This document shows, piece after piece, positions 27,420 through 36,716 of a DNA stretch of 64,000 nucleotides. A program made the translations under genes and the position numbers. Under the pieces are notes generated by a model. That model was not told the DNA's origin and did no database searches. It saw only the letters and a list, made by a program, of their open reading frames with translations. Within the stretch, counting starts at the first letter, position 1, and each line of letters starts with the position of its first letter. The DNA is taken from the NCBI RefSeq assembly GCF_016908565.1, contig NZ_JAFBED010000006.1:1-64000 (forward strand), written 5' to 3'. Source of the DNA: Sutcliffiella tianshenii. Its GTDB lineage: Bacteria > Bacillota > Bacilli > Bacillales > Bacillaceae_I.

Positions 27420-28529
27420 TTGCTAGAAAATGTTTATCGCATACTTGTCATCAACCCAGGATCCACATCAACGAAAATAGGTGTATTCGATAACGAACGC
27501 TCCGTTTTTGAGAAAACAATACGTCACGATAGTGAAACGATCAATTCCTTTGCATCAATCTTTGATCAGTACGAATTCAGAAAAACGACCATTCTTGAAA
27601 CATTGGACCAGGAAGGCATAAACATTTCGAAACTGAGTGCTGTGTGCGGCCGCGGAGGACTTCTTCGTCCAATCGAAGGTGGTACCTATTCGGTCAATGA
27701 CGAAATGCTGAAGGATCTGAAAGTAGGCTATTCAGGACAGCACGCATCGAACCTTGGTGGAATTTTAGCCTATGAAATAGCAACAGGCTTGAATATTCCT
27801 TCGTTTATTGTCGACCCTGTCGTTGTAGACGAGTTATCGGATGTTGCCAGGATTTCAGGTTTCTCACTGATTGAACGCAAAAGCATCTTCCATGCTCTGA
27901 ACCAGAAAGCTGTAGCTCGCCGTGTGGCAAAAGAGCTTGGCAAAAAGTATGAAGAACTGAACCTGATCGTTACTCATATGGGTGGGGGGATCACAGTTGG
28001 TACGCATATCGGCGGGAGAGTGGTGGATGTGAATAACGGTCTGCACGGTGATGGACCATTCAGCCCGGAACGTGCAGGTACTGTACCTGCCGGAGATCTT
28101 GTGTCACTGTGCTTCTCAGGTGATTACTACCGTGATGAAATCATGAAAAAGCTCGTTGGGCAAGGTGGACTTGTAGGCTACCTTGGAACAAATGACGCGG
28201 TTCAAGTTGAAAAAATGATTGAAAATGGCGACAAGCAGGCCGAGCTGGTATACGAAGCGATGGCCTACCAGGTAGCAAAAGAAATTGCATCTGCAAGTGC
28301 CGTGCTGGCAGGAAAAGTGGATGCGATCGTGCTTACCGGAGGTCTTGCGTACGGAAAGGGATTTGTTAAACAGATCTCAGACCGCATCAGCTGGATAGCA
28401 GACGTGATTGTACAGCCTGGCGAAAACGAACTTCAAGCCCTGACAGAAGGGGCATTACGTGTGCTTCGCGGCGAAGAGGATGCAAAGATTTACCCAGGCA
28501 ATAAAGTGGACAGCAAAGTACGCAGCTAG
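27420..28529 (+). CDS. buk: Butyrate kinase / branched-chain fatty acid kinase
   Basis: Buk transfers phosphate from branched acyl phosphates to ADP. The 369-residue product is an acetokinase-family enzyme with [29 protein letters not shown] and LTGGLAYG motifs. The start is TTG 27420, with GGAGG at 27407-27411; the ATG at 27405 overlaps that binding site and is rejected. Confidence 0.94.
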   Translation: MLENVYRILVINPGSTSTKIGVFDNERSVFEKTIRHDSETINSFASIFDQYEFRKTTILETLDQEGINISKLSAVCGRGGLLRPIEGGTYSVNDEMLKDLKVGYSGQHASNLGGILAYEIATGLNIPSFIVDPVVVDELSDVARISGFSLIERKSIFHALNQKAVARRVAKELGKKYEELNLIVTHMGGGITVGTHIGGRVVDVNNGLHGDGPFSPERAGTVPAGDLVSLCFSGDYYRDEIMKKLVGQGGLVGYLGTNDAVQVEKMIENGDKQAELVYEAMAYQVAKEIASASAVLAGKVDAIVLTGGLAYGKGFVKQISDRISWIADVIVQPGENELQALTEGALRVLRGEEDAKIYPGNKVDSKVRS

Positions 28530-28545
28530 GAAGGGAGAGGCAAAC

Positions 28546-29970
28546 ATGGCACAAGAATATGATTTGGTCATACTAGGTGGAGGAACGGGTGGTTATGTAG
28601 CAGCGATCCGTGCATCTCAGCTTGGCTTGAAAACAGCAGTAGTAGAGAAAAAGAAAATCGGTGGAACTTGCCTTCATGCAGGTTGTATCCCTAGTAAAGC
28701 ATTGCTTCGCAGCGCAGAGGTATTTGCCCAGACAAAGAACAGTGAAGAATTCGGCGTCATCTCAGGAGAAGTGAAATTGGACTTTTTCAAGGTGCAGGAG
28801 CGCAAACAGAAAATCATCGACCAGCTTCACGGTGGTGTACAGCACTTAATGAAGCAAGGTAAGATAGATGTATTTTACGGTACAGGGCGTATCTTGGGAC
28901 CATCCATTTTCTCCCCGATGCCTGGAACGATCTCCGTTGAGTTCGAAAATGGCGACGAAAACGAAATGTTGATCCCGAAAAACGTGATCGTAGCTACCGG
29001 TTCCCGTCCTCGTTCCCTGCCTGGACTCGAAATCGATGGCACACAGGTCATGACTTCCGATGAGGCACTATCCTTGGAAGAGCTTCCTAAATCCATCATC
29101 ATCGTTGGTGGAGGCGTAATCGGAATCGAGTGGGCTTCCATGCTTGACGATTTCGGAGTGGAAGTGACAGTCCTCGAATATGCAGACCGTGTATTACCGA
29201 CAGAAGACAAGGAAGTATCCAAAGAAATGCAGCGCCTATTGAAAAAGCGCGGCATCAAAGTGGTGACAAGTGCAAAAGTACTTCCTGAAACATTGGAAAA
29301 AGCTGCTGATTCCGTCACAATCAAAGCAGAGCACAAAGGAGAAGAAAAATCCTTTACTGCTGAAAAAATGCTGGTATCTGTCGGCCGTCAAGCTAACGTG
29401 GAAGGCATTGGCCTTGAGAACACGGACATTCAAGTGGAAAAAGGCTTCATCAAAACAAACGACATGTTCCAAACAAAAGAATCCCACATCTATGCTATCG
29501 GTGATGTGATCGGTGGCCTGCAGCTTGCACATGTTGCTTCTCACGAAGGAATTGTGGCAGTGGAGCATATCGCCAATGAAAATCCTGCACCAATCGATTA
29601 CACTATGATCTCCAAATGTGTATACAGCAGCCCAGAAGTGGCAAGTGTAGGATATACAGAGGAAGAAGCAAAAGATAAAGGCTTCGAAGTGAAAACAGGG
29701 AAGTTCTCTTTCCGTGCAATTGGTAAAGCGCTTGTATACGGCGAATCTGATGGCTTCGTAAAGCTAGTTGTAAACAAAGAGAACGATGATATCCTAGGCG
29801 TTCACATGATCGGTCCACACGTTACGGACATGATTTCAGAAGCAGGTCTTGCACGTGTACTTGATGCGACTCCATGGGAAATCGGACACACGATCCATCC
29901 GCATCCTTCTTTATCGGAAGCGATCGGGGAAGCTGCACTTGCAGTCGATGGAAAAGCAATTCATTCATAA
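28546..29970 (+). CDS. lpdV: Dihydrolipoyl dehydrogenase of the branched-chain complex
   Basis: LpdV (E3) reoxidises dihydrolipoyl groups of BkdB with NAD. The 474-residue product equals the B. subtilis length. It has the FAD motif LGGGTGGYVAAI, the redox disulfide in GGTCLHAGCIPSKALL, the NAD motif VGGGVIGIEWASML, and the C-terminal HPHPSLSE histidine-glutamate pair. The ATG at 28546 follows AAGGGAGAGG; longer in-frame starts would extend back into buk. Confidence 0.97.
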   Translation: MAQEYDLVILGGGTGGYVAAIRASQLGLKTAVVEKKKIGGTCLHAGCIPSKALLRSAEVFAQTKNSEEFGVISGEVKLDFFKVQERKQKIIDQLHGGVQHLMKQGKIDVFYGTGRILGPSIFSPMPGTISVEFENGDENEMLIPKNVIVATGSRPRSLPGLEIDGTQVMTSDEALSLEELPKSIIIVGGGVIGIEWASMLDDFGVEVTVLEYADRVLPTEDKEVSKEMQRLLKKRGIKVVTSAKVLPETLEKAADSVTIKAEHKGEEKSFTAEKMLVSVGRQANVEGIGLENTDIQVEKGFIKTNDMFQTKESHIYAIGDVIGGLQLAHVASHEGIVAVEHIANENPAPIDYTMISKCVYSSPEVASVGYTEEEAKDKGFEVKTGKFSFRAIGKALVYGESDGFVKLVVNKENDDILGVHMIGPHVTDMISEAGLARVLDATPWEIGHTIHPHPSLSEAIGEAALAVDGKAIHS

Positions 29971-29981
29971 AAAGAGAATAA

Positions 29982-30010
29982 GGGAGCGGCGGAATCCGAA
30001 GCCGTTTCCC
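29982..30010 (+). other. Intercistronic hairpin lpdV-bkdAA
   Basis: GGGA and CGGC on the left pair with GCCG and TCCC on the right. No T-run follows. Confidence 0.55.
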
Positions 30011-30037
30011 ACTTTCTACATATAGGAGGGTTATACA

Positions 30038-31030
30038 ATGGCAGAAAATCGCCACCAGGCTTTAGGGCTAAGTGATGAAAATGTATTAGAAATGTTTAGA
30101 ACGATGTTAATGGCTCGCCGCATTGACGAGCGTATGTGGTTATTGAACCGTGCGGGGAAAATTCCTTTCGTCATCTCCTGTCAAGGTCAGGAAGCGGCAC
30201 AGGTTGGAGCAGCATTTGCACTAGATCGTGAAAAGGACTATGTGCTTCCATACTACCGTGATATGGGTGTCGTTTTGACATTCGGTATGACTGCAACAGA
30301 ATTGATGCTATCAGGTTTTGCAAAAGCGGAAGATCCAAACTCAGGCGGACGCCAGATGCCAGGTCACTTCGGCCAAAAGAAAAACCGCATCGTGACTGGT
30401 TCTTCACCGGTAACGACACAAGTTCCACACGCAGTAGGTGTAGCACTTGGCGGGCGTTTGGAAGGCAAGGACCTAGTGACATTCGTAACGTTCGGTGAAG
30501 GTTCCTCCAACCAAGGAGACTTCCATGAAGGTGCGAACTACGCAGCGGTGCACAAATTACCGGTTATCTTCATGTGCGAAAACAACAAATATGCCATCTC
30601 CGTTCCTTATGAGAAGCAAGTGGCATGTGAAAAAATCTCTGACCGTGCACTAGGTTATGGTATGCCTGGTATTACAATCGACGGAAACGATCCGTTGGAA
30701 GTATATGCGGCAGTGAAAGAAGCGGCAGACCGCGGCCGTCGCGGCGAAGGCCCAACATTGGTAGAAGCAATTTCCTACCGTCTGACTCCACACTCCAGTG
30801 ATGACGATGATCGTGCATACCGCGAGCGTGACGAGGTGGATGCAGCAAAAGCGAAGGATCCGATCATCAGCTTTGCCGCATACCTGAAAGAGGTCGGCGT
30901 ATTGACTGACGAGAAAGAGAAAGAAATGAACGACGAGATTGCCAAAGAAGTGAACGAAGCAACAGAATACGCAGAAAATGCTCCATATGCAGATGCTGAA
31001 TCCGCATTGAAGCATGTTTACGCAGAGTAA
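30038..31030 (+). CDS. bkdAA: Branched-chain keto acid dehydrogenase E1 alpha
   Basis: BkdAA is the thiamine-diphosphate subunit that decarboxylates branched-chain keto acids. The 330-residue product has the TPP-binding region GEGSSNQGDFHEGANYAAV and CENNKYAIS, and the phosphorylation-loop-like YRLTPHSSDDD segment. The ATG at 30038 follows TAGGAGGG. It pairs with bkdAB 12 nt downstream. Confidence 0.97.
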   Translation: MAENRHQALGLSDENVLEMFRTMLMARRIDERMWLLNRAGKIPFVISCQGQEAAQVGAAFALDREKDYVLPYYRDMGVVLTFGMTATELMLSGFAKAEDPNSGGRQMPGHFGQKKNRIVTGSSPVTTQVPHAVGVALGGRLEGKDLVTFVTFGEGSSNQGDFHEGANYAAVHKLPVIFMCENNKYAISVPYEKQVACEKISDRALGYGMPGITIDGNDPLEVYAAVKEAADRGRRGEGPTLVEAISYRLTPHSSDDDDRAYRERDEVDAAKAKDPIISFAAYLKEVGVLTDEKEKEMNDEIAKEVNEATEYAENAPYADAESALKHVYAE

Positions 31031-31042
31031 GGGGGAACAATC

Positions 31043-32026
31043 ATGGCAGTTATTTCTTATATAGATGCAGTGACAATGGCCATCCGTGAAGAGATGGAGC
31101 GCGATTCCAAAGTATTCGTACTTGGGGAAGATGTAGGACGCAAAGGTGGGGTTTTCAAAGCGACAACCGGCCTTTATGACCAGTTCGGGGAAGATAAAGT
31201 AATCGATACGCCACTTGCAGAATCTGCAATCGCTGGTGTGGCAATCGGTGCAGCAATGTACGGCATGCGCCCGATCGCTGAAATGCAGTTCGCTGATTTC
31301 ATCATGCCTGCAGTAAACCAAATCATCTCGGAAGCGGCGAAAATCCGCTACCGTTCCAACAACGACTGGACTTGTCCACTTGTTGTCCGTGCTCCATACG
31401 GAGGAGGAGTACATGGTGCGCTTTACCACTCTCAATCAGTGGAAGCGGTATTTGCCAACCAGCCTGGCCTTAAAATCGTGATGCCTTCCACACCTTATGA
31501 TGTTAAAGGCTTGTTGAAAGCGGCAATCCGTGACGAAGATCCGGTTCTATTCTTCGAGCACAAGCGTGCATACCGTCTGATTAAAGGCGAAGTCCCTACT
31601 GATGATTATGTTCTTCCAATCGGTAAGGCGGATGTGAAACGTGAAGGGGAAGACATCACTGTCATCACTTACGGACTATGTGTCCACTTTGCACTTCAAG
31701 CAGCAGAACGTCTTGCTCAAGACGGCATCTCCGCTCACATCCTTGACTTGCGTACAGTTTATCCATTGGACAAAGAAGCGATTATGGAAGCGGCTTCTAA
31801 AACAGGTAAAGTTCTTTTACTTACAGAAGATACAAAAGAAGGAAGCATCATGAGTGAGGTTTCTGCCATCATCGCGGAAAATTGCCTATTCGACCTGGAT
31901 GCCCCGATCATGCGTCTTGCAGGTCCTGATGTTCCTGCAATGCCATACGCTCCAACAATGGAGAAATACTTCATGGTCAATCCGGACAAAGTGGAAAAAG
32001 CGATGCGCGAGCTAGCGGCTTATTAA
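31043..32026 (+). CDS. bkdAB: Branched-chain keto acid dehydrogenase E1 beta
   Basis: BkdAB completes the E1 heterotetramer. The 327-residue product is a standard transketolase-like beta subunit with VFVLGEDVGRKGGVFKAT, DTPLAESAIAGVAIGAAMYG and AEMQFADFIMPAVNQI. The C-terminal domain starts near residue 200. The ATG at 31043 follows AAGGGGG. Confidence 0.97.
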   Translation: MAVISYIDAVTMAIREEMERDSKVFVLGEDVGRKGGVFKATTGLYDQFGEDKVIDTPLAESAIAGVAIGAAMYGMRPIAEMQFADFIMPAVNQIISEAAKIRYRSNNDWTCPLVVRAPYGGGVHGALYHSQSVEAVFANQPGLKIVMPSTPYDVKGLLKAAIRDEDPVLFFEHKRAYRLIKGEVPTDDYVLPIGKADVKREGEDITVITYGLCVHFALQAAERLAQDGISAHILDLRTVYPLDKEAIMEAASKTGKVLLLTEDTKEGSIMSEVSAIIAENCLFDLDAPIMRLAGPDVPAMPYAPTMEKYFMVNPDKVEKAMRELAAY

Positions 32027-32044
32027 TACATGTTTTGATACTAG

Positions 32045-32078
32045 GAAGAGAGTGCCGCTACTTCGCGGCTGACTCTTC
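32045..32078 (+). other. Intercistronic hairpin bkdAB-bkdB
   Basis: GAAGAG and GCCGC pair with GCGGC and CTCTTC. Only a short T-run (TTTA) follows, so it may be a partial terminator or an RNA processing element. Confidence 0.6.
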
Positions 32079-32104
32079 TTTACGGAATAAAGGAGGCACT
32101 CATC

Positions 32105-33448
32105 ATGGCAGTTGAAAAAATTACGATGCCACAGCTTGGGGAAAGCGTTACTGAAGGTACTATCAGTCGCTGGATCGTAAGCGTCGGTGACAAAGTAAAC
32201 AAATATGACCCTCTAGCAGAGGTTATGACAGATAAAGTAAATGCAGAAATTCCATCCTCTTTTACAGGAACAATCACAGAGCTTGTAGCGGAAGACGGCG
32301 ACACATTGGCTGTCGGCGAAGTAATCTGCTATATCGAAACAGGTGAAGGTGGAGCTGGCGATGCTGCTTCAACTGAAGCACCGAAGGTAGAGGCGTCTGC
32401 TCCTGCAGCGGCTCCAACGACAAATGCTCCTGCAGCAGCAACACCAACTGACGCGGATGCACCAAACAAGCGCCGCTACTCACCGGCAGTTCTGCGCCTT
32501 GCACAAGAAAACAATGTAGATCTTGAGCAGGTAACTGGAACAGGTGCAGGCGGACGTATCACTAGAAAAGACATCCAAGCGGTGATCGAATCCGGTAATA
32601 TTCCTACGGCAGATTCCAAACCAGCGGCAGCAGCGGCTCCTGCACAGGAAGCACCAAAAGCGGAGAAGGCAGCTCCAGCACCTTCAGCACCAGCGGCAGC
32701 AAGCGCATCAAAAGCGGCTCAACCGGTCAATGTCCCTGTTGAAGCGGGAGACATCGAAATCCCTGTAACCGGTGTGCGTAAGGCGATCGCAGCGAACATG
32801 CTTCGCAGCAAGCACGAAGCGCCACATGCTTGGACGATGATCGAAGTGGATGCGACAAACCTAGTGGATTATCGCAATTCCTTAAAGAACGACTTCAAGA
32901 AGAAGGAAGGCTACAACCTGACATTCTTCGCTTTCTTCGTAAAAGCAGTCGCTCAAGCGTTAAAAGAATTCCCGCAGATCAACTCCATGTGGGCTGGCGA
33001 TAAAATCGTCCAGAAGAAAGATATCAACATCTCCATCGCAGTTGCAACGGACGATGCTCTATACGTTCCTGTCATCCGCAATGCAGATGAGAAAACAATC
33101 AAAGGCATTGCCCGCGAGATCACAGAACTTGCCAACAAAGTTCGCGCTGGAAAATTAACATCCGCTGAAATGCAAGGTGGAACATTTACAGTGAACAACA
33201 CCGGTTCATTCGGTTCTGTGCAATCACAAGGCATCATCAACTACCCGCAAGCGGCAATCCTGCAAGTGGAATCCATCGTAAAACGCCCGGTAGTCATGGA
33301 CCACGGCATGATCGCAGTACGCGACATGGTCAACCTGTGCATGTCCCTTGACCACCGAGTACTGGACGGACTTGTTTGCGGACGCTTCCTTGCTCGAGTG
33401 AAAGAAATCATCGAGAAGATGTCCAAAGAGAATACTTCTATTTATTGA
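32105..33448 (+). CDS. bkdB: Lipoamide acyltransferase E2 of the branched-chain complex
   Basis: BkdB is the core that transfers branched acyl groups to CoA. The 447-residue product has one N-terminal lipoyl domain with lipoyl lysine K44 (MTDKVNAE), an Ala/Pro linker, an E1/E3-binding domain (about residues 125-160; RRYSPAVLRLAQENNVD), a second Ala/Pro linker, and the acyltransferase domain with H417 and D421 in DHRVLDG. The ATG at 32105 follows AAAGGAGG. It ends the operon. Confidence 0.97.
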   Translation: MAVEKITMPQLGESVTEGTISRWIVSVGDKVNKYDPLAEVMTDKVNAEIPSSFTGTITELVAEDGDTLAVGEVICYIETGEGGAGDAASTEAPKVEASAPAAAPTTNAPAAATPTDADAPNKRRYSPAVLRLAQENNVDLEQVTGTGAGGRITRKDIQAVIESGNIPTADSKPAAAAAPAQEAPKAEKAAPAPSAPAAASASKAAQPVNVPVEAGDIEIPVTGVRKAIAANMLRSKHEAPHAWTMIEVDATNLVDYRNSLKNDFKKKEGYNLTFFAFFVKAVAQALKEFPQINSMWAGDKIVQKKDINISIAVATDDALYVPVIRNADEKTIKGIAREITELANKVRAGKLTSAEMQGGTFTVNNTGSFGSVQSQGIINYPQAAILQVESIVKRPVVMDHGMIAVRDMVNLCMSLDHRVLDGLVCGRFLARVKEIIEKMSKENTSIY

Positions 33449-33455
33449 TTTTTGG

Positions 33456-33494
33456 AAAACCGACGAGGCGCTGTGGCGTTTTGTCGGTTTTTTG
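33456..33494 (+). terminator. Terminator of the bkd operon
   Basis: AAAACCGAC pairs with GTCGGTTTT, followed by further T. Confidence 0.92.
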
Positions 33495-33648
33495 AATCTA
33501 GTGGCAACTTTTTGTGAGGAAAAATTGCGTTTCGCATTAAATTGAATAAGACTGCGAATCTTCATGAGTTAAGTTGCGAATAGGAGATAAGGTATATTAT
33601 AGTTGTTGGATAGATTCTCTTTAAGAACAAGAAAAGTAGGTGAACAAA

Positions 33649-33798
33649 ATGGGGAAATATCAATTAGATACCAAAGGTAAGGTAGCTGTGGCAAAGTTTC
33701 ATGAAAAACAGACACCTGCTAAATTTGATAAAAAGCAGCAACTTGAAAAATTACGTGCGGAGTATTTGGAAAAGAAACAAAAGCAAACAGATAAATAA
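33649..33798 (+). CDS. Small basic protein of unknown function
   Basis: A 49-codon frame starts at ATG 33649 after GTAGGTGA and encodes a highly charged, lysine-rich helical protein (MGKYQLDTKGKVAVAKFHEK at the start). It has its own terminator directly after, so it looks like a single-gene unit. No domain is recognised. The basic composition would allow nucleic-acid or ribosome binding, but that is not shown. Confidence 0.65.
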   Translation: MGKYQLDTKGKVAVAKFHEKQTPAKFDKKQQLEKLRAEYLEKKQKQTDK

Positions 33799-33810
33799 TA
33801 TGAATGATGA

Positions 33811-33847
33811 AAAGGGAACCTCCGAAATAAAGAGGTTCCTTTTTTTG
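33811..33847. terminator. Bidirectional terminator
   Basis: AAGGGAACCTC pairs with GAGGTTCCTTTT. A-rich and T-rich flanks allow use by the small gene on the plus strand and the dehydrogenase gene on the minus strand. Confidence 0.92.
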
Positions 33848-33889
33848 CGAAAAACTCGTCTTCTAAAATATGTTACATGGCAAAATAAA

Positions 33890-34672
33890 CTACAACAAAG
33901 ACTCCGCCCCATCAATAAAGATCTGACTACCCGTAATATGACTGGACGCATCGGACGCCAAAAACGATACAAGATCAGCAACCTGTTCCGGTGTACCCGG
34001 TTTATTCTCCAATGGGTGGGAGCCCTCCGGATATTCGATTGGGATTTCTATTTTTTCGAGGTTTTCTTCATCTGGAAAAGTGTTTTTGTCGATGTTGGTT
34101 TCGATTGCACCGGGGCATATGACGTTGACCCGGATATGATATTTTGCCAGTTCAAGCGCAGCCATTTTCCCGAATGCTACCTGTCCGGCCTTGGAGGAGC
34201 TGTATGCGGACATACCGAAGCCGCGGAAAGTCCTCGAGCCATTGATCGAGCTTGTAATGATGATGCTCCCGCCATGCTCTTTCAAATGAGGGATGGCGAA
34301 TTTTACGGTTAAAAAGGTGCTCTTCAAATTTGTATCTAGCGTATTATCCCAATCCTCGGCACTCAGGTCTTCAATCGGAGCTATTTTTCCATTGATGCCG
34401 GCATTGGCGAATATGATATCAAGCCGGCCCCAGCGGGAGAGCACTTGCTCGAAAGCTTTTTCCATTTCATCCGGATCGGACACATCGACTGTCACCACCA
34501 TAGCTTTTCCATCGAGTTGTTCGATTTCCTGTTTGACCTCATTTGCACCTTCTTCTTTTAAGTCAAAAAGTGCCACCCTGACCCCGCTTTTTGCAAGGCT
34601 GATTGCACTTGCCCGGCCCATTCCCGATGAAGCTCCGGTGATAATAGCCACCTTCTCATTGTGCGCATCCAT
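33890..34672 (-). CDS. Short-chain dehydrogenase/reductase
   Basis: The 260-residue product is a classical SDR: nucleotide-binding TGASSGMGRASA near the N-terminus, the NAG motif (FANAGINGK), and the catalytic tyrosine and lysine in AYSSSKAG. Substrate is unknown; 3-oxoacyl-ACP reductase-like or glucose-dehydrogenase-like enzymes share these motifs. The start at 34672 follows GGAGGGTG on the minus strand; the upstream in-frame ATG at 34687 overlaps that site. It is divergent from mutA. Confidence 0.92.
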   Translation of the reverse strand: MDAHNEKVAIITGASSGMGRASAISLAKSGVRVALFDLKEEGANEVKQEIEQLDGKAMVVTVDVSDPDEMEKAFEQVLSRWGRLDIIFANAGINGKIAPIEDLSAEDWDNTLDTNLKSTFLTVKFAIPHLKEHGGSIIITSSINGSRTFRGFGMSAYSSSKAGQVAFGKMAALELAKYHIRVNVICPGAIETNIDKNTFPDEENLEKIEIPIEYPEGSHPLENKPGTPEQVADLVSFLASDASSHITGSQIFIDGAESLL

Positions 34673-34744
34673 ATTTTCACCCTCCATATCTCGTTATTTC
34701 AATCATTTACCCATTTTCAGATGAAAACACTCCTTTCATTTGAT

Positions 34745-34774
34745 TGGCTGAATAGTTTGCCGAACCTCTATAAC
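34745..34774 (+). promoter_or_regulatory. Candidate promoter of mutAB-meaB
   Basis: TTGGCT at 34745-34750 and TATAAC at 34769-34774 are separated by 18 nt. The match is moderate. Confidence 0.4.
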
Positions 34775-34816
34775 TATATTAAAATAAATATAAGAACTAT
34801 TTTGACTAGATAGACA

Positions 34817-34830
34817 TGTAAGCGGTTACG
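34817..34830. promoter_or_regulatory. cre site upstream of mutA
   Basis: TGTAAGCGGTTACG matches 13 of 14 positions of the cre consensus TGWAANCGNTNWCA. It lies between the candidate promoter and the mutA start at 34857, a position expected to block transcription when CcpA is bound. Confidence 0.6.
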
Positions 34831-34856
34831 CAGCATAGGGAACGAGGGGATGAAGA

Positions 34857-36716
34857 ATGAGTAATTTAGATGAAATGAAGAATAATAGTTTCCCGAAAGT
34901 GACTTTGGAGGAATGGACAGCCCAGGCTGAAAAAGCATTAAAGGGAAAGCCTGTTTCAAAACTGAAAAGCCTTACATATGAAGGAATAACAAGAAAGCCG
35001 ATTTATACAAAAGTGGACTTGGAGGGAATCACTCCCGTCGATAAAACCGGGGGTGCCGACTGGACAGTAAGTCAACAGTTGTACCCTGGCACATCATTGG
35101 AGGAAATGAACAATCAGCTTCTTCAAGAGTTGCAAAATGGATTGCAGGCGATTCACTTCACTGTAAAACCAGCTTCAAATCCGAAGGCGCTGGAGATAAC
35201 AAGCCTTGAAGCGCTGGAAACATTATTAAAAGATGTACCTTTCGAGCTAGTCCCGCTACAAGTTTACACGGGTTCAAGTGCAACTGCATTTATGAATCTA
35301 TTAAAGGACAGCAGTATCGTTAAGACCCATGTACACGGAATTATTGGTGCAGATCCAATAGGTGAATTGGCCACAGCAGGTAGTCTTAGTCAGCCTTTGG
35401 AACAGCTTTTCGATGAAATGAAAGCGGCCATGGAGTGGAAAAAGCAAAGTGGGACAAGTGTAAAGACTATTTGGATACAAGCTGCCCCTTACCATAATGG
35501 CGGTGCAAGTTCAGTGCAGGAACTGGCAGCGACGATGGCAACTGCCGTCACTTATTTGAATGCGTTGATGGAGAGAGGCGCAACAGTGCAGGAAGCGGCA
35601 TCAGAAATGGCGTTCAGTTTCCCGGTCGGCAGCGACTTATTTATGGAGGTTTCCAAGCTGCGTGCGGCAAGGCTTTTATGGGCCAACATCGTAGCAGCAT
35701 TTGGTGGTGATGAAGAGGCAAGGAAAATGACCATGCATGCGACCACATCTGTATTCACCAAGTCGAATCTTGATCCTTATGTCAATATGCTTCGCACGAC
35801 GACCGAAGCTTTTTCCGCTGCGATCGGGGGAGCGGAGAGCATCAATATTGACAGCTATCAGCAAGGTGAGGATGTTTTCTCAAGAAGAATAGCAAGGAAC
35901 ACACACTATATTTTAAAAGAAGAAAGTTTTCTCTCAAAAGTGGTAGATCCTGCCGCAGGCTCTTATTATGTGGAAAAGCTTACCCATCAGCTGGCTGATG
36001 AAGCATGGAAGCTATTCCAGGAAATCGAAGGACATGGAAGAATGGTTGGCGCATTAGAAACTGGCTTCTTTCAAGAAAAAACAAGACAGGTCCGTGATAA
36101 GCGTTTGAAAGATGTGGAGAGCAGAAAAAAGGTGCTGGTTGGAACCAATATGTATGCCAACTTAGCCGAAGAGCTTTCCAAATTAGAGAAGAAACACATT
36201 GCAGCACCATCAGAAAGTGCAGTGATGCAAGTGGAGCCGATTACACCATTGACTCTTTCCCAGTCATTTGAAACCCTCCGTTACCAAGCAAAAGAATATG
36301 CGGAAAAGAGCGGTGCGAAACCGGCTATCACACTGATCAATCTTGGCAGCCTTGCGTCACATAAACCAAGAACGGATTTTGCTGCAGGCTTTTTCCATGT
36401 TGGCGGATTATCAACCATTGTAAGCCCAAGTTTTTCTAGAATGGAAGAATTGGAAGCTTGGATTGCGCAAGGACCAAAGACGGATTATATATGCATCTGC
36501 GGCAGTGATGACACGTATGGAAGCATGTTGGATGATGTGTTAAGCCTTATCCAAAAACATCCAGTCAAAATCCTACTTGCTGGATTGCCGGATGCCGAGC
36601 GTCAAGCCGAGCTGAAACAAAGAGGGGTAAGCGACTTTATTCATATGAAATCCAACTGCTATGAGCAGCTGACTGTGATTCACCAAGAAATGGGGTTGAC
36701 GTCAAATGAAGCCTGA
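34857..36716 (+). CDS. mutA: Methylmalonyl-CoA mutase small (beta) subunit
   Basis: MutA pairs with MutB in the cobalamin-dependent conversion of methylmalonyl-CoA to succinyl-CoA. The 619-residue product has the mutase barrel domain (for example [18 protein letters not shown] and [20 protein letters not shown]) and a C-terminal Rossmann-like region that lacks the cobalamin motif DxHxxG, as is usual for the small subunit. The ATG at 34857 follows AACGAGGGG. It overlaps mutB by 11 nt. Confidence 0.94.
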   Translation: MSNLDEMKNNSFPKVTLEEWTAQAEKALKGKPVSKLKSLTYEGITRKPIYTKVDLEGITPVDKTGGADWTVSQQLYPGTSLEEMNNQLLQELQNGLQAIHFTVKPASNPKALEITSLEALETLLKDVPFELVPLQVYTGSSATAFMNLLKDSSIVKTHVHGIIGADPIGELATAGSLSQPLEQLFDEMKAAMEWKKQSGTSVKTIWIQAAPYHNGGASSVQELAATMATAVTYLNALMERGATVQEAASEMAFSFPVGSDLFMEVSKLRAARLLWANIVAAFGGDEEARKMTMHATTSVFTKSNLDPYVNMLRTTTEAFSAAIGGAESINIDSYQQGEDVFSRRIARNTHYILKEESFLSKVVDPAAGSYYVEKLTHQLADEAWKLFQEIEGHGRMVGALETGFFQEKTRQVRDKRLKDVESRKKVLVGTNMYANLAEELSKLEKKHIAAPSESAVMQVEPITPLTLSQSFETLRYQAKEYAEKSGAKPAITLINLGSLASHKPRTDFAAGFFHVGGLSTIVSPSFSRMEELEAWIAQGPKTDYICICGSDDTYGSMLDDVLSLIQKHPVKILLAGLPDAERQAELKQRGVSDFIHMKSNCYEQLTVIHQEMGLTSNEA

